A stretch of 64,000 bases of DNA from an uncultured Cellvibrionales bacterium (GTDB lineage Bacteria; Pseudomonadota; Gammaproteobacteria; Pseudomonadales; Cellvibrionaceae): assembly GCA_913050115.1 (NCBI GenBank), contig CAJWZU010000009.1:1-64000 (forward strand), in the 5' to 3' direction. How positions within the stretch are numbered: position 1 is the first letter of the stretch; the number at the start of each line of letters is the position of its first letter. The translations under genes were made by a program, and so were the position numbers. Shown in pieces: positions 29,974 to 39,176 of the stretch. The notes beneath the pieces were generated by a model. The model was given only the letters and a program-made list of their open reading frames with translations. It was not told the DNA's origin and ran no database searches.

Positions 29974-30352
29974 ACGTCTCTGCCTAATCACTCGTTCGAT
30001 AAAGTGCGTTAGCTCTCTAAAGCACCCCTAAAAAACGAGTCACTGACCTGTTTTTAAGAAATACCACGGGCTAACTGCGTGTAATTTTTTTGATTAGCTC
30101 AATATCCACACTATTCTGACCAATTAGTAACCCAATTGATTAAGAACAAACACAGCTACAGCTAAACCGGCGCAATTATAGAGTTGGTGGGCGCTTCTGA
30201 CCAGACTCAAGGGCAGTATTTCTGCTTTACTGGCAAAAAAAGTACAATAAGGCCTAACTCTTGGTCACTATTTTACCCAGTGTAGGCACAGCACAACTAA
30301 AGCCAGTTACAATGTGGTTCATTTTAAATTCCAGCAGCCACGCACCCGCCCT
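29974..30352. other. Divergent promoter region between nqrA and mfd
   Basis: About 380 bases serving the nqr operon (minus) and mfd (plus). TACAAT at 30243-30248 follows TTCTGC by 17 bases and might be a weak mfd promoter. I see no firm operator for nqr. Confidence 0.4.
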
Positions 30353-33300
30353 ATGAATTACGTTTTTGCAAAGCTCGACAACACCCCTATCGCTCAGAAT
30401 AAAAAGCATTACTGGCAATCACTTCATGGCAGCGCTAAAGCACTGGCTATCGCTGAGCACGCCTGCAAAAGTAAAAGCTTGTCGTTAGTGGTGTGCGAAA
30501 GCATGCAGATGGCCAGTCAACTAGAGCGCGAACTGGCTTTTTTTGCACCAGAGCTAAATATTCTACAGCTGCCAGACTGGGAAACTCTGCCTTACGACAA
30601 TATGTCGCCGCACCAGGATATTATCTCCGAACGACTGAGCACATTGTCGCAACTGGCAGTGGTAAAATTTGGCGTATTAGTTGTCCCTATAACCACTCTA
30701 ATGCATCGCCTAGCACCACGAAGCTTTATTAGCGCTAACAGCCTGATTATCAAACACGGCTCTCAGTTTGATATAAAAGCTCGTCGCGCAGAATTTGAAA
30801 GCTGCGGCTATCGTTGCGTAGACACCGTTTATGAACATGGTGAATTTGCTGTGCGCGGCTCAATCGTCGACGTTTTCCCCTCTGGCGCTCGCAAACCTTA
30901 CCGCATCGATCTATTTGATGAAGAAGTTGAGACCCTGCGCACTTTTGACACAGAAACTCAGCTCACCATTGATAAGATTGATGAAATTCGCCTACTACCG
31001 GCACGTGAATACCCGCTCGATCCAGAGGGCGTGAGCAGCTTTCGTAACAATTGGCACCACCATTTTGATGTAGATCACAGGCTCTGCAGTGTGTACCAGG
31101 ATGTCAGCGACGCCCTGCCATCGGCCGGCATCGAATATTACTTGCCACTATTTTTTAAAAAAATGGAAACCCTGTTCGACTATCTGCCTGAAAATACAGA
31201 AATAATCAATATTGGCCAAACCAATCTAACTCTTGAGCGTTTCTGGCGAGAACTGAATAACCGTTTTGATAGCCGCAAGGGCGATTTACAACGCCCTATC
31301 TTGCCTCCACAGGATATTTTTCTGAGCGCTGACGAAGTGTTTGCGCAGTATAAGAAATACGCCCAAATACAGCTGCGCGATGACCTTCCCGACAAACAGC
31401 TAAGCACCGACTTTAACTCCACGCCACCAAAACCACTGCCCGTAGATGCTAAATCGGACCAACCTTTAGCTACCTTGCAGCAATTTATTAATGGCATTAC
31501 ACAGCAATCAGGGCGCATATTATTGTGCGCCGAGTCCGCCGGACGCCGCGAAGTACTTCTCGACTTACTCGCGCAAGCCAAACTCAAACCCAACACAGCG
31601 CACAACTGGCAAGATTTCTTAATGTCTCAGGCGCCCCTGTGCATCACTGTCGCGCCCCTCGACAACGGCCTAGTACTTGGTAGCGACACACCTTTAGCCG
31701 TCGTGACTGAGACGCAGCTGTTTGGCGCCCGAGTACAGCAGCGCCGGCGCCGCAAAAACAAAGCCGACACCAGCGCGCTAGTTATTAAGCATCTGACCGA
31801 GCTTAAAGTAGGCGATGCGGTTGTACATATTGACCACGGCGTGGGCCGCTACATAGGCTTAGAAATAATCAGTGCAGGCGGAGAAGATGCCGAATTTTTG
31901 CAACTGCAATATGCCGACGAAGCAAATCTTTACGTGCCCGTCACCAGCTTACATTTGATTAGCCGCTATGGCGGTGGCGACAGCTCCATGGCACCGCTGC
32001 ACCGCCTCGGGTCTGAGCAGTGGACCAAAGCCAAGCGTCGCGCCGCAGAAAAAGTGCGTGATACCGCCGCAGAGCTACTGGACATTTACGCCCAGCGTGC
32101 CGCAAGAACAGGCCATGCTTTTGCCGATCCGGCTGCAGATTATGATGTTTTTTCGGCTGGGTTCCCATTTGAGGAAACACCCGACCAATATCAAGCCATT
32201 GAAGATGTTCGCTTGGACATGCTGAGCCCCCGCGCTATGGATCGCTTAGTATGCGGCGATGTCGGCTTCGGCAAAACCGAAGTCGCTATGCGTGCCGCAT
32301 TTATTGCCGCCCATGGAGGCAAGCAGGTGGCCCTGCTGGCGCCCACAACTCTATTGGCGCAGCAGCATTATCAATCTCTGCGCGATCGCTTTGCCGACTG
32401 GCCAGTCAACATTGCGGTGATGTCTCGCTTCAAAAGTAATAAAGAAAACACAGCCGCTATGGCGCGTATTGCCAGTGGCGAAATAGACATCGTTGTCGGC
32501 ACTCACAAGTTGCTACAAGCTTCAATTAAATACAAGAATCTGGGTTTATTAATTGTCGATGAAGAACACCGCTTTGGTGTCGGCCAAAAGGAAAAGTTAA
32601 AATCCTTCCGCGCCAATGTCGATATATTGGCGATGACCGCCACTCCAATCCCGCGGACACTGAATATGTCGATGGCGGGGATTCGCGACCTATCGATTAT
32701 TGCTACCCCGCCACCACGAAGACTATCGATTAAAACTTTTGTGCAAGAGCGCGATGACAACACCATTGTCGAGGCTATATCACGCGAGATTCTGCGCGGC
32801 GGGCAAGTTTACGTATTGCACAACGAAGTTAAGTCAATTGAGCGCAGCGCCCGCGAACTGCAAGAGCTCCTCCCCGATGCGCGTATCGCCGTGGGACACG
32901 GCCAAATGCATGAACGAGAACTTGAGCAAGTAATGAGCGATTTCTACCACAAGCGCTTCAATGTGCTGGTCTGCACCACTATTATTGAAACTGGGATCGA
33001 TATACCCAGCGCCAACACCATAATTATCGAGCGCGCCGACAAGTTTGGCTTGGCTCAGTTACACCAATTGCGCGGGCGTGTAGGCCGGTCGCACCACCAA
33101 GCTTATGCATATTTAATGACACCACACAAACGCAGCATGAGCGTAGATGCGGTTAAGCGTTTAGATGCCATTGCTGGGGCCCAAGAACTGGGCGCGGGCT
33201 TCACCTTGGCCACCCATGATATGGAAATTCGCGGGGCGGGCGAGCTGCTAGGAGACGAGCAGAGCGGGCAAATTCAAACCGTCGGCTTTACCCTTTATAT

Positions 33301-33808
33301 GGACATGCTTGACCGCGCGGTTAAATCTATCAAAGAGGGCAAAGACATTGACCTAGATAAACCCCTAGCGGCCGACATAGAAATAAATCTACGTATCCCT
33401 GCACTTATGCCAGACGACTATGTGCCAGATGTGAATAGCCGTTTAGTATTTTATAAGCGCCTAGCCAGCTGTAATGACGCAGCTGAATTGAAAGAGCTGA
33501 ACATTGAGATGATAGACCGCTTTGGGCTACTGCCGGATGCCAGTAAAAATTTAATCTCCGTAACCGAGCTTAAATTTTCCGCGCGCAAACTTGGCATTAC
33601 TAAACTGGAGGCTTCGGGCAGCGGTGGCCGCATTGAATTTTGCAGCGAACCCAATATAAACCCTATGACTATTATTCAGCTTATTCAAACACAGCCAGGC
33701 ACCTACCAGATGGACGGCGGCAGCCGCTTAAAGTTTAATATACCCACCGACACCGCCGAACAGCGCTTAACTGCCGTAGCGGACTTATTACAATTACTCG
33801 CAGCCTAA
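30353..33808 (+). CDS. mfd: Transcription-repair coupling factor
   Basis: A DNA translocase that removes RNA polymerase stalled at lesions and recruits UvrA. The 1151-residue protein has the UvrB-homology module at the N-terminus (LQLPDWETLPYDNMSPHQDI, RGSIVDVFPSG), the RNA polymerase-interaction domain around residue 480 (VGDAVVHIDHGVGRYIGL), and the helicase core with Walker A GDVGFGKTEVAMRAAF, Walker B DEEHRFGVGQKEK, motif III TATPIPRTL and the RGRVGRSHHQAYAY motif. The TRCF C-terminal domain follows. I chose ATG 30353; a GTG 13 codons upstream is open. Confidence 0.98.
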   Translation: MNYVFAKLDNTPIAQNKKHYWQSLHGSAKALAIAEHACKSKSLSLVVCESMQMASQLERELAFFAPELNILQLPDWETLPYDNMSPHQDIISERLSTLSQLAVVKFGVLVVPITTLMHRLAPRSFISANSLIIKHGSQFDIKARRAEFESCGYRCVDTVYEHGEFAVRGSIVDVFPSGARKPYRIDLFDEEVETLRTFDTETQLTIDKIDEIRLLPAREYPLDPEGVSSFRNNWHHHFDVDHRLCSVYQDVSDALPSAGIEYYLPLFFKKMETLFDYLPENTEIINIGQTNLTLERFWRELNNRFDSRKGDLQRPILPPQDIFLSADEVFAQYKKYAQIQLRDDLPDKQLSTDFNSTPPKPLPVDAKSDQPLATLQQFINGITQQSGRILLCAESAGRREVLLDLLAQAKLKPNTAHNWQDFLMSQAPLCITVAPLDNGLVLGSDTPLAVVTETQLFGARVQQRRRRKNKADTSALVIKHLTELKVGDAVVHIDHGVGRYIGLEIISAGGEDAEFLQLQYADEANLYVPVTSLHLISRYGGGDSSMAPLHRLGSEQWTKAKRRAAEKVRDTAAELLDIYAQRAARTGHAFADPAADYDVFSAGFPFEETPDQYQAIEDVRLDMLSPRAMDRLVCGDVGFGKTEVAMRAAFIAAHGGKQVALLAPTTLLAQQHYQSLRDRFADWPVNIAVMSRFKSNKENTAAMARIASGEIDIVVGTHKLLQASIKYKNLGLLIVDEEHRFGVGQKEKLKSFRANVDILAMTATPIPRTLNMSMAGIRDLSIIATPPPRRLSIKTFVQERDDNTIVEAISREILRGGQVYVLHNEVKSIERSARELQELLPDARIAVGHGQMHERELEQVMSDFYHKRFNVLVCTTIIETGIDIPSANTIIIERADKFGLAQLHQLRGRVGRSHHQAYAYLMTPHKRSMSVDAVKRLDAIAGAQELGAGFTLATHDMEIRGAGELLGDEQSGQIQTVGFTLYMDMLDRAVKSIKEGKDIDLDKPLAADIEINLRIPALMPDDYVPDVNSRLVFYKRLASCNDAAELKELNIEMIDRFGLLPDASKNLISVTELKFSARKLGITKLEASGSGGRIEFCSEPNINPMTIIQLIQTQPGTYQMDGGSRLKFNIPTDTAEQRLTAVADLLQLLAA

Positions 33809-33823
33809 GAGATTGAATGCGCA

Positions 33824-34672
33824 ATGAAAATATTAGTCCTGATCTACACCCTGCTTTCACTGTCTTTTGCCGTACAGTCACACGCTCAAACTGAGAAAAA
33901 ACTCAAAAGTACGTCGCCAGAACGCTGGTTTCGCGTTGAGCTTGTGATATTTTCACGCACCAACGACAATACTGATGAAAAGTGGCCACAGAATTTAAAG
34001 TTACAATACTCACCTAATCTGGTGCAGCTAATTGATAACCAGAATCATGGACACAACAGCACATCTCAATTAGCTGGCAGGCAAGAGTCTGGACGACCTA
34101 CGCCGTTTAAATTACTCGATGACAGTCAGCTAGAGTTGCGCGCACATGCAAGATCCTTGGCACGAAAAAAAGGCTACCAATTACTTTTCCATGAGGCTTG
34201 GGACCAACCAGTATTAAGCGCAGAAGAAGCACCTGCAATAATGATCACTGCTGGTAAGGAATTTGGTAGCCACAAGACGCTTGAAGGTGAAATTAAACTG
34301 AGCGTGGCTCGCTACCTGCACTTTTCAACCAACCTGTGGCTATCAGAGCACGAAACAAATGATGGCGAGAGTCTATTCAATGGGCAGTCGCGTTTACCCA
34401 ACTATCCACGATTTGTCACAGGCAGTAACGATAACGTTAGCGAAGCTACTTCTGGTAGAGCTATAAGAGGCAATGAAACTAATGTGATGCCAGCATTTAA
34501 GCTGCAATCAGCATTAGAGCTAACCAATAACAACGGCGACAATGATTTGCTCGAACCCTACCTACCTAGCCTAATCATCCAACATAAGCAGCACCGTCGT
34601 ATGCGCAGTAAAGAACTGCACTACCTAGATAATCCGCGATTAGGGGTACTGGTTAAAATACTACCGCTTTAG
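33824..34672 (+). CDS. csiV: CsiV-like periplasmic peptidoglycan-binding protein
   Basis: A 282-residue secreted protein with a signal peptide (MKILVLIYTLLSLSFAVQSHA, cleavage likely after SHA). The CsiV pattern is RWFRVELVIFSRTN, with the YQLLFHEAWDQPV segment and, later, GEIKLSVARYLHFSTNLWL. CsiV in Vibrio partners with the stationary-phase cell-wall enzyme CsaB-type factors; the domain binds peptidoglycan. It lies 15 bases after mfd and is probably co-transcribed. The same mfd-csiV pairing occurs in Pseudomonas. Function here is inferred from family only. Confidence 0.82.
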   Translation: MKILVLIYTLLSLSFAVQSHAQTEKKLKSTSPERWFRVELVIFSRTNDNTDEKWPQNLKLQYSPNLVQLIDNQNHGHNSTSQLAGRQESGRPTPFKLLDDSQLELRAHARSLARKKGYQLLFHEAWDQPVLSAEEAPAIMITAGKEFGSHKTLEGEIKLSVARYLHFSTNLWLSEHETNDGESLFNGQSRLPNYPRFVTGSNDNVSEATSGRAIRGNETNVMPAFKLQSALELTNNNGDNDLLEPYLPSLIIQHKQHRRMRSKELHYLDNPRLGVLVKILPL

Positions 34673-35036
34673 CACTCATTGCTATAGAGCTGTACGTAAT
34701 TTTGCCTACCGTGGCAGTAGAGCTCTACCAGCTGATTTAGCGTTAGGGACTTTTAACCACCGCTGTGGTTATTGGCATAGCGAATGAAAACACCCAATTG
34801 AGCCTTTGCTAATAAAAAAATTCCTTCGCCGCGAGTATTATTGCGCTATAAATATGGATGCCATTTACCGAACGCAGCTCGCTGCTCACGCATACTACTG
34901 CCTTATTGTAATGGTTTGTGTTTATGCCTGTAAAAAAGCAGACGGCACCGATGAGATATTTTTCACCACTGCGTGCGAACGATCAAATACAGCGAAGATA
35001 ATTTACAGTTACCACGAGCAAAAAACTGCGTGGCGA
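34673..35036. other. Convergent region between csiV and mtnP
   Basis: About 365 bases. A small hairpin at 34755-34770 (AACCAC/GTGGTT) could end the mfd-csiV transcript but lacks a T-run. A doubtful 74-codon plus frame begins at 34854 and is listed separately. Confidence 0.5.
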
Positions 35037-35078
35037 TCATTTATGCAGACTAAGGGACTTAATCGCGCCAGCAATTAG
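34854..35078 (+). CDS. Doubtful small membrane or secreted ORF
   Basis: A 74-codon ATG frame with a hydrophobic stretch (AYYCLIVMVCVYACKK), which could act as a signal or anchor. It then turns polar and overlaps the end of mtnP on the other strand by 42 bases. No recognisable family or clear ribosome-binding site is visible. It could be a secreted small protein or chance. Confidence 0.25.
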   Translation: MDAIYRTQLAAHAYYCLIVMVCVYACKKADGTDEIFFTTACERSNTAKIIYSYHEQKTAWRSFMQTKGLNRASN

Positions 35079-35822
35079 TAAATTGACCGTGCTTAATGCC
35101 TCTTCAAGCGTGGCCAAAACCTCTGCCATAACCAGTTCCTGCGGATCAATTCCCGCCGCCCAGTTGACTACTGCGCAAATACTTGCATAGCCAAGCTCGA
35201 GCTCACGTGCAAGAGCAGCCTCGGGCATCAAGGTCATGCCCACAATATCTGCACCGTCGCGCCGAATACGGCAAATCTCAGCAGCGGACTCTAGCCGCGG
35301 ACCTTGCGTGCAAGCATAGGTACCCCAAGAGCTAAACTGATTGGGCGCCAAAGTTGATTCGCACTGCTGCTGCAATACTGCTCTTAGCTCAAGTGTAAAG
35401 GGTTCGGAAAAGTCGATATAACTAACCTTGTCACAGAGTTCAGAGCCATCAAAAAAGGTGTGTTCGCGCCCCCAGCTATAATCGATAACCTGATCGGGGA
35501 TACAAAGGTGTCCAGGCCCCATCTCAGAGTGAATACCTCCCACAGCATTGACGGCGACAATGTCCGTTACCCCGAGAAAGCTAAGAGCCCAGATATTGGC
35601 ACGATAGTTAACCTTATGCGGCGGTATTTGATGGTGGTTACCGTGACGAGGCAAAAAAAATACATCGACAGAATTCAGCGTACCTCGGCTAATGCCATGA
35701 ACAAAGCCGTAGGGTGTCTCAATAGCATCAAGCTGGCTAAAGCCAGGCATTTCATACAAGCCGCTACCGCCAATGATGGCGAAAACTTTAGGTTTATGAC
35801 TGACACTTGCCTCGGAAATCAA
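35037..35822 (-). CDS. mtnP: S-methyl-5'-thioinosine phosphorylase
   Basis: Splits methylthioinosine to hypoxanthine and methylthioribose-1-phosphate in purine and methionine salvage. The 261-residue protein has the phosphate-binding GGSGLYEMPGF, RHGNHHQIPPHKVNYRAN, GTYACTQGPRLESAAEI and IVGMTLMPEAALARELELG. The family divides into adenosine- and inosine-preferring forms; similarity to the Pseudomonas MTIP and linkage to hpt favour inosine. The start is TTG at 35822, overlapping the hpt stop as TTGA; no ATG or GTG is in frame before the first conserved strand. Confidence 0.9.
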   Translation of the reverse strand: MISEASVSHKPKVFAIIGGSGLYEMPGFSQLDAIETPYGFVHGISRGTLNSVDVFFLPRHGNHHQIPPHKVNYRANIWALSFLGVTDIVAVNAVGGIHSEMGPGHLCIPDQVIDYSWGREHTFFDGSELCDKVSYIDFSEPFTLELRAVLQQQCESTLAPNQFSSWGTYACTQGPRLESAAEICRIRRDGADIVGMTLMPEAALARELELGYASICAVVNWAAGIDPQELVMAEVLATLEEALSTVNLLIAGAIKSLSLHK

Positions 35823-36373
35823 AATTTAACCGCATAGATACCGGGTGCATTGCGCCAATAACCTTGGTAATCCATTCCCATACCGAATATGTAACGATCG
35901 GCTACAGATAAACCTGTGTAGTCGGACTTTATGCCGCTAATGTTGCGTTGGTGCTGTTTTTCGGTCATGACGGCAATTTTCACCTCACTAGCACCCTGCT
36001 GCCAGCAAAAATCAAGCACCGAGCGCAACGTTAAACCTTCGTCTAGGATATCATCGAGAATCAGTACGCAGCGCCCCATTAGAGACGTATTAGGTTTATT
36101 CAACCACTGCACCTTAGCCCCACGTTCGGCTTTCTGGTAACGCGTTGCATGCAAGTAATCCAGCGATAAAGGGAAGCCTAGCAATGGCAGTAACTGGCCG
36201 CTAAACACTAAACCGCCATTCATCACGCATAATAAAATCGGGTCTTTATCAATAAGATCGGCAGTGATTTTCTCAGCTATATCCGCGATCGCTTTTTGTA
36301 CTTGCGCAGCCGTATACAGCTGATCGCAGTGAGTTAAAAAATCGGCTACTGTTGGGTTGGTGGTTGCAATCAA
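35819..36373 (-). CDS. hpt: Hypoxanthine-guanine phosphoribosyltransferase
   Basis: Makes IMP/GMP from hypoxanthine/guanine and PRPP. The 184-residue protein has the PRPP loop VLILDDILDEGLT and the FSGQLLPLLG and DYLHATRYQ segments of bacterial Hpt. The start is TTG at 36373, overlapping the mscS-like stop as TTGA, with GGAAGAA upstream; the frame reads 22 codons further but family length supports 36373. The preceding gene product MTIP releases hypoxanthine, which this enzyme would recover. Confidence 0.92.
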   Translation of the reverse strand: MIATTNPTVADFLTHCDQLYTAAQVQKAIADIAEKITADLIDKDPILLCVMNGGLVFSGQLLPLLGFPLSLDYLHATRYQKAERGAKVQWLNKPNTSLMGRCVLILDDILDEGLTLRSVLDFCWQQGASEVKIAVMTEKQHQRNISGIKSDYTGLSVADRYIFGMGMDYQGYWRNAPGIYAVKF

Positions 36374-37479
36374 AGCAATTCTTCCGGCTCGTTGTCGCCA
36401 CTGTAATTTAAGTGCACAGTGGACGTTGGGAAAGCACACTCAGCGCCATGAGATGCAACCACAGCCAAGACCTTAAGCAATACATCTTGCTTTATTTTAT
36501 GGTATTCAGCCCAATCAGTTGTTTTAGTGAACGTATAGATAAAGAAGTCGAGCGAAGAGGCGGCAAAAGCATTGAAATTAACCATCAACATTTGCCTGTG
36601 ATCAATAGCTGAGTGAGACTTCAGCATCGCCTCAACATCATTAATAATAACCGCCATTTTGTCTGCATCGTCGTAGCGAATACCGATGGTTTCTTTTATA
36701 CGTCGGTTAGACATACGAGAAGGGTTCTCAACAGCAATTTGAGTAAAAATAGCATTGGGAACATAAAGTGGGCGCTTATCAAAGGTACGAATTCGAGTTA
36801 AACGCCAACCAATATCCTCAACAGTGCCTTCAATAGACCTATCGGGTGAGCGTATCCAGTCACCAACTTTAAATGGCCGATCGAGGTACACCATAAGGCC
36901 GCCGAAAAAATTGGCCAGCAAATCTTTAGCCGCAAAACCTACCGCCAAGCCACCGATACCGCCAAAAGCGAGCACTCCCGAGACACTGTAACCGAGAGTC
37001 TGCAATACGATTAGGCTGGACGTAATGACGATGGAGACACGCAACAGCTTGCCGATGGCAACCACCGTTGTTGTGTCGAGTGGTTTATGCGTATATTTAG
37101 GATCAACCAAATTACGCTCAGCTTTAGCTATAAATCGGACTAAAAACCAACTAACCAGACCAATAAAACCCAATTTTCGCAATGGGCCAAGCAATAACAG
37201 CAGCGAACTGCTAGATTGCTGCGACGCCAATTCGGCAGCGTAAGATAAACCCACCAGCCACACGACCCATTTTGCGGGACGCAGCAGGGCCTCTAGCAGA
37301 GCATCATCCCAAAGGTTTTGGGTGGCCATGGTTTTTTTTATCAACACTACCATCAACTTGTGAACCGCATAAGCAGAAATAAGCGTGGCACTAACTACTA
37401 AAAATACCTCTAAGTACCAGAGGTTCTCACTGCCGGTGATTAAGGAGAGACTATTTTGGAAACCATCCCAAGTGTCCAC
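36370..37479 (-). CDS. MscS-family mechanosensitive channel
   Basis: A small-conductance channel family member that releases solutes on osmotic downshock. A 369-residue inner-membrane protein with about four N-terminal helices; the pore-lining helix and beta domain read GLAVGFAAKDLLANFFGGLM and VYLDRPFKVGDWIRSPD. The C-terminal alpha/beta domain follows. I chose GTG 37479 because AAGGAA lies upstream; a GTG 16 codons earlier is open. It leads the mscS-hpt-mtnP run, joined by TTGA overlaps. The exact subfamily (MscS versus YnaI or YbdG) is not determined. Confidence 0.85.
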   Translation of the reverse strand: MDTWDGFQNSLSLITGSENLWYLEVFLVVSATLISAYAVHKLMVVLIKKTMATQNLWDDALLEALLRPAKWVVWLVGLSYAAELASQQSSSSLLLLLGPLRKLGFIGLVSWFLVRFIAKAERNLVDPKYTHKPLDTTTVVAIGKLLRVSIVITSSLIVLQTLGYSVSGVLAFGGIGGLAVGFAAKDLLANFFGGLMVYLDRPFKVGDWIRSPDRSIEGTVEDIGWRLTRIRTFDKRPLYVPNAIFTQIAVENPSRMSNRRIKETIGIRYDDADKMAVIINDVEAMLKSHSAIDHRQMLMVNFNAFAASSLDFFIYTFTKTTDWAEYHKIKQDVLLKVLAVVASHGAECAFPTSTVHLNYSGDNEPEELL

Positions 37480-37795
37480 ACTGAATTCCTTTTTACAAAA
37501 TAACGGAGGATACAATTCTAACGCCACAACGCTAATAAATCCGCTTAATTAGACTTTCTTTGCATGAGTGGCTCAGAGCTTATTGAGCCTTTATATATAT
37601 GCATAGCTCAGTGATAGAAAAAACCCCATCATATTATGATGTTAGGAATAACTGCTCGAGTAATATCGAAGCTTCGCCCCAAACCCAGACACCTCGATCA
37701 AAAGTGCGATTTGATAAAGAGCGTGCTACTTTTCAGCAGGCACCTTTAATAATTTTCGAGTCAGTGGGCATCTTCAATGTTTTCGGGGGTATAGC
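37480..37795. other. Divergent intergenic region
   Basis: About 315 bases between the channel gene (minus) and a small plus-strand gene. It contains a 15-base palindrome CATCATATTATGATG near 37628-37642 and no recognised operator. Promoters for both genes are expected here. Confidence 0.45.
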
Positions 37796-38113
37796 ATGGC
37801 ATCGCAGCATCCAGCGGTAGGCAATTGGTACACAGACGAAGTCGATCATCAATTATTTGAGGTGGTGGCTATAGATGAAGTTACGGCAACTATAGATATA
37901 CAGTACTCAGATGGTGACCTAGCTGAATTCGATTTTGACATTTGGTCGCAGCTAGAAGTAAGCCTAACCCAGCAACCCAAGGACGCCTGTGGACCTTATC
38001 AACTGCCACAAGACGGCCAATGGGGAGCCGACGCAAGCTGGGCAGCGGCAAACAAAGACAACCCTATCGAAAATATAGAACCCGACACATTTTCAGGCAC
38101 CGAAGAGTTGTAG
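37796..38113 (+). CDS. Small conserved hypothetical protein (DUF6763-like)
   Basis: A 105-residue acidic protein without signal or helix. It opens HPAVGNWYTDEVDHQLFEVV and then has IDIQYSDGDLAEFDFDIW, a pattern I recall from the DUF6763 family of short beta-rich proteins found next to lexA or topA in related bacteria. Function is unknown. The start is ATG with a GGGGG run upstream. It ends 128 bases before lexA. Confidence 0.65.
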   Translation: MASQHPAVGNWYTDEVDHQLFEVVAIDEVTATIDIQYSDGDLAEFDFDIWSQLEVSLTQQPKDACGPYQLPQDGQWGADASWAAANKDNPIENIEPDTFSGTEEL

Positions 38114-38146
38114 CACTTAACTGGGAGGCTATACCGAGGGATCTAG

Positions 38147-38174
38147 TTGCGTGTTCCTTTATACTGTATATAAT
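38147..38174 (+). promoter_or_regulatory. lexA promoter
   Basis: TTGCGT (38147-38152) and TATAAT (38169-38174) are separated by 16 bases. The -10 element lies wholly inside the first LexA box, so bound repressor would block RNA polymerase. Confidence 0.75.
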
Positions 38175-38198
38175 TACAAATACTGTATAAAACAACAT
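38164..38198 (+). promoter_or_regulatory. Two tandem LexA (SOS) boxes
   Basis: Box 1 is 38164-38179 (CTG-N10-CAA) and box 2 is 38183-38198 (CTG-N10-CAT). Each matches the CTGTATAT half of the gammaproteobacterial SOS consensus and differs from the full CTG-N10-CAG by one base. The centre-to-centre distance is 19 bases, about two helical turns. Autoregulation of lexA by paired boxes is well known. Confidence 0.85.
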
Positions 38199-38241
38199 GA
38201 AAGTACACTGAAAAAGTTGCACGCAACGACAGGACCCGAAA

Positions 38242-38847
38242 ATGATCAAGCTAACCGCACGTCAAGCAGAAGTACTACAGCTGATTAAAACCAATATCGA
38301 AGGCACCGGCTACCCTCCAACACGAGCAGAGATTGCTAAGGAGCTAGGCTTTCGCTCGGCCAATGCTGCCGAAGAACATTTGCGCGCACTAGCGCGCAAG
38401 GGTGCTATCGAGATGGTGCCAGGAGCGTCGAGGGGCATTCGCCTTCCTCAAGAGCAGCAAGGCATACCACTGGTTGGGCGAGTGGCAGCAGGCAACCCTA
38501 TACTAGCCGAAGAGAATATCGAGGATTATTGCGACATCCCCTCCTCATTTTTCTCTCCAAGCGCCGATTATATGCTTCGTGTTAGCGGCATGAGCATGAA
38601 GGATGTCGGCATCATGGATGGCGATTTGCTTGCGGTTCATCGAGCTGACACTGCTCGTAATGGCCAAATCGTAGTGGCTCGCATAGGTGAGGAAGTTACC
38701 GTGAAGCGCTTTCGCCGAGAAGGCAATCGGTCGCTGGTACAGCTGTGGCCAGAAAACTCAGACTTTGATGTAATTGAAGTGGATATGCGCGATCAGGATT
38801 TTGCTATTGAAGGTTTAAGTGTAGGCGTTATCCGCCGCAACGATTAA
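38242..38847 (+). CDS. lexA: SOS response repressor LexA
   Basis: Represses DNA-repair genes and self-cleaves when RecA is activated. The 201-residue protein has an N-terminal winged helix ([20 protein letters not shown], then [18 protein letters not shown]) and a C-terminal protease domain. The cleavage site is A83-G84, the catalytic Ser is S118 in [10 protein letters not shown] and the Lys is K155 in VTVKRF; all are intact. The gene has two SOS boxes upstream. No sulA follows, unlike in Pseudomonas. Confidence 0.98.
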   Translation: MIKLTARQAEVLQLIKTNIEGTGYPPTRAEIAKELGFRSANAAEEHLRALARKGAIEMVPGASRGIRLPQEQQGIPLVGRVAAGNPILAEENIEDYCDIPSSFFSPSADYMLRVSGMSMKDVGIMDGDLLAVHRADTARNGQIVVARIGEEVTVKRFRREGNRSLVQLWPENSDFDVIEVDMRDQDFAIEGLSVGVIRRND

Positions 38848-38869
38848 CGCAGTTCTATAAACGGCAACA

Positions 38870-39109
38870 TTAATGCAGAATATGAGTCTCGGCCTCTTTG
38901 GGCTGAGACTTCTGTTCTGCGATATCGCCTGCAGCATCCATACCCGCCTCGATCATGGCCTTAACAATCTCAAAGCGTCCCTCATTTAACTCTTCTATCG
39001 AGTCATCTGAAAAGCGGATACTGAGTAGAGGCTTGCTATCATCATTTGCACGACGCAACACAAATTCACCGTCTTCAAGTTCAACAATTTCTAATAGTGG
39101 AGATGACAT
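38870..39109 (-). CDS. Small conserved hypothetical protein
   Basis: A 79-residue acidic cytoplasmic protein (MSSPLLEIVELEDGEFVLRR, then SIRFSDDSIEEL). It has no helix or metal motif. A small gene of this type lies between lexA and topA in Pseudomonas, but no function is assigned. It starts ATG and is convergent with lexA, with 22 bases between their stops. A hairpin at about 38884-38912 lies within its 3' end. Confidence 0.6.
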   Translation of the reverse strand: MSSPLLEIVELEDGEFVLRRANDDSKPLLSIRFSDDSIEELNEGRFEIVKAMIEAGMDAAGDIAEQKSQPKEAETHILH

Positions 39110-39176
39110 GTATGGGCTAACAACTTAAATGAATGGGAGTGTAAAGTTTGTGCATTCTAGCATCTTTTTTGTCTAC

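Noticed and set aside
34806-34853. Upstream extension of the small ORF at 34854
   Set aside because: The earlier start adds charged residues and has no ribosome-binding site. Even the shorter ORF is doubtful.
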